A stretch of DNA of 36,149 nucleotides, from contig JAUVRX010000004.1 of NCBI GenBank assembly GCA_030597375.1, positions 1-36,149 of the forward strand, given 5' to 3'. The position numbers and the translations under genes are program-made. This document shows, one piece after another, positions 35,267-36,149 of this stretch; position 1 is the first letter of the stretch, and each line of letters starts with the position of its first letter. Under the pieces are notes generated by a model, which had not been told where the DNA came from, made no database searches, and saw nothing but the letters and a program-made list of their open reading frames with translations. The DNA comes from Acidobacteriota bacterium. GTDB taxonomy: Bacteria > Acidobacteriota > Thermoanaerobaculia > Multivoradales > JAHEKO01.

Positions 35267-36149
35267 TCAGAAGTTGACGACCAGCGAGGTTCTGAAGATG
35301 GTATCCAGCTTCTCCTTGTGAATCTGCACTTCACCGATCTCGACCTTGAGTCCGGTCTCTCGATCGATCGCGTAGAGGGTGACATCCTGAAGGCCGGGGA
35401 TACTGTTGTAGAGCCACTGCAAGCTCACCTTGAGCGCCAGGTGACTGTTGATGGCAACAGAGATGGAGTTGACCATGTCCGAGTAGTAGTCGGAGGTGTC
35501 CTCCAGGCTATCGGTGATGTTCCAGAGGTTGCGGTAGGTCGTGACCTTTCCCCACTGGTTCTCGTACTCCCAGCCAAACCGGAAGCCGATGAACGAATCG
35601 TCCTTCTCCGGATCTGGGGTTTCGTCTTCGCGATCCGTGTAGCTGAGGCCATAGGTCGTCGAGAACTTCAGGTCCTCGCGATCCCACCAGATGTTTCCCA
35701 CACCGGCGAAGCCGACAAATCGATTGAGGATGCCGGCGTCCTTGTTGCGCTCCCAGCTGGCACCGACGTTCCAGAAGAAGCGCTCTGTGATGTTTCGATC
35801 GTATCGATTCTCGATGAAATAGCGCTCGACATCGGGACTCTTGCTCGGGAAGATGACATTGACTTCACCGTCGGGATCATCGATATAGAAGAAGGCGAAT
35901 GGATCGTCCGAGGTGTTCGAGCGCACGCCGTCTACCAGGAACGAATAGCGTGCGTTGGACCAGACGCGCCGAAGGAGGTTGTTGAAACCGAGGGTCTCGG
36001 TGCTCGAGTTGCCATCGGTTACGACCAGGCTCAGGTCGGTGGAGTTGGTCCATCCCAACTTCTCTTCTTCCTCCTCCTCTTCCTGAGCCCACGAGGGCGT
36101 CGAAACAAGACCGACAAGCAGAGCGAGGCAAACGGGCAGAAAGTACTTC
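35267..36149 (-). CDS. DUF481-like outer-membrane beta-barrel protein (start codon lies just beyond the window end)
   Basis: In-frame extension of the listed ORF to 36149 reads KYFLPVCLALLVGLVSTPSWAQEEEEEEEKLGWTNSTDLSLVVTDGNSSTETLGFNNLLRR..., i.e. a signal peptide then alternating beta-strand sequence ending ...RTSLVVNF (terminal Phe). Confidence 0.82.
   Translation of the reverse strand, partial: KYFLPVCLALLVGLVSTPSWAQEEEEEEEKLGWTNSTDLSLVVTDGNSSTETLGFNNLLRRVWSNARYSFLVDGVRSNTSDDPFAFFYIDDPDGEVNVIFPSKSPDVERYFIENRYDRNITERFFWNVGASWERNKDAGILNRFVGFAGVGNIWWDREDLKFSTTYGLSYTDREDETPDPEKDDSFIGFRFGWEYENQWGKVTTYRNLWNITDSLEDTSDYYSDMVNSISVAINSHLALKVSLQWLYNSIPGLQDVTLYAIDRETGLKVEIGEVQIHKEKLDTIFRTSLVVNF

Noticed and set aside
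35267-36058. Listed ORF start at 36058 (MGWTNS...) as the true N-terminus
   Set aside because: It is an internal TTG; the frame stays open to the window end and encodes a signal peptide, so the real start is beyond 36149.
1-36149. CRISPR-Cas, toxin-antitoxin, restriction-modification, prophage or other defence systems
   Set aside because: No repeats-spacers, Cas, integrase, phage structural or known defence-gene motifs were seen among the ORFs.

Overview
The window reads as a gene-dense, high-GC chromosomal segment from a diderm bacterium. Acidobacteriota-like is my best guess, from gene content only. About 30 CDS can be supported. They include a partial tricorn-like protease, a membrane Fe-S/CCG-domain reductase, a ZnuCBA-type metal ABC transporter with a secreted endonuclease/exonuclease/phosphatase-family protein inside its gene run, an SDR and two aldehyde dehydrogenases, and an ACP / FabB-like KAS / FabZ-like dehydratase / metallophosphoesterase operon. 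Further along are a PilZ protein divergent from a DUF4388-TM-TonB fusion, an overlapping TSUP/alkyltransferase-like pair, a CNT nucleoside transporter, M20 and M14 peptidases, a flavin reductase, an MFS exporter, OmpH/Skp, a HAD hydrolase, an SspB-like protein, a Nudix-MBL fusion, DUF4442, an aminotransferase, a sensor-SpoIIE phosphatase, a nitrilase-family protein, a sortase next to an LPSTG-anchored protein, and a DUF481-like beta-barrel. No rRNA, tRNA, CRISPR array, prophage or transposase gene was recognised. The strongest non-routine signals are: (1) a compact sortase + LPXTG-substrate dyad in an organism that also encodes outer-membrane proteins; (2) a ~168-bp nested fold-back element (25058-25225) bounded by CTAG; (3) the cytoplasmic DUF4388 to periplasmic TonB fusion; (4) a small divergent fatty-acid-like module with an atypical ACP; and (5) several non-coding dyads and tandem repeats. 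None of these is proven to be a new system; all need database or experimental follow-up.
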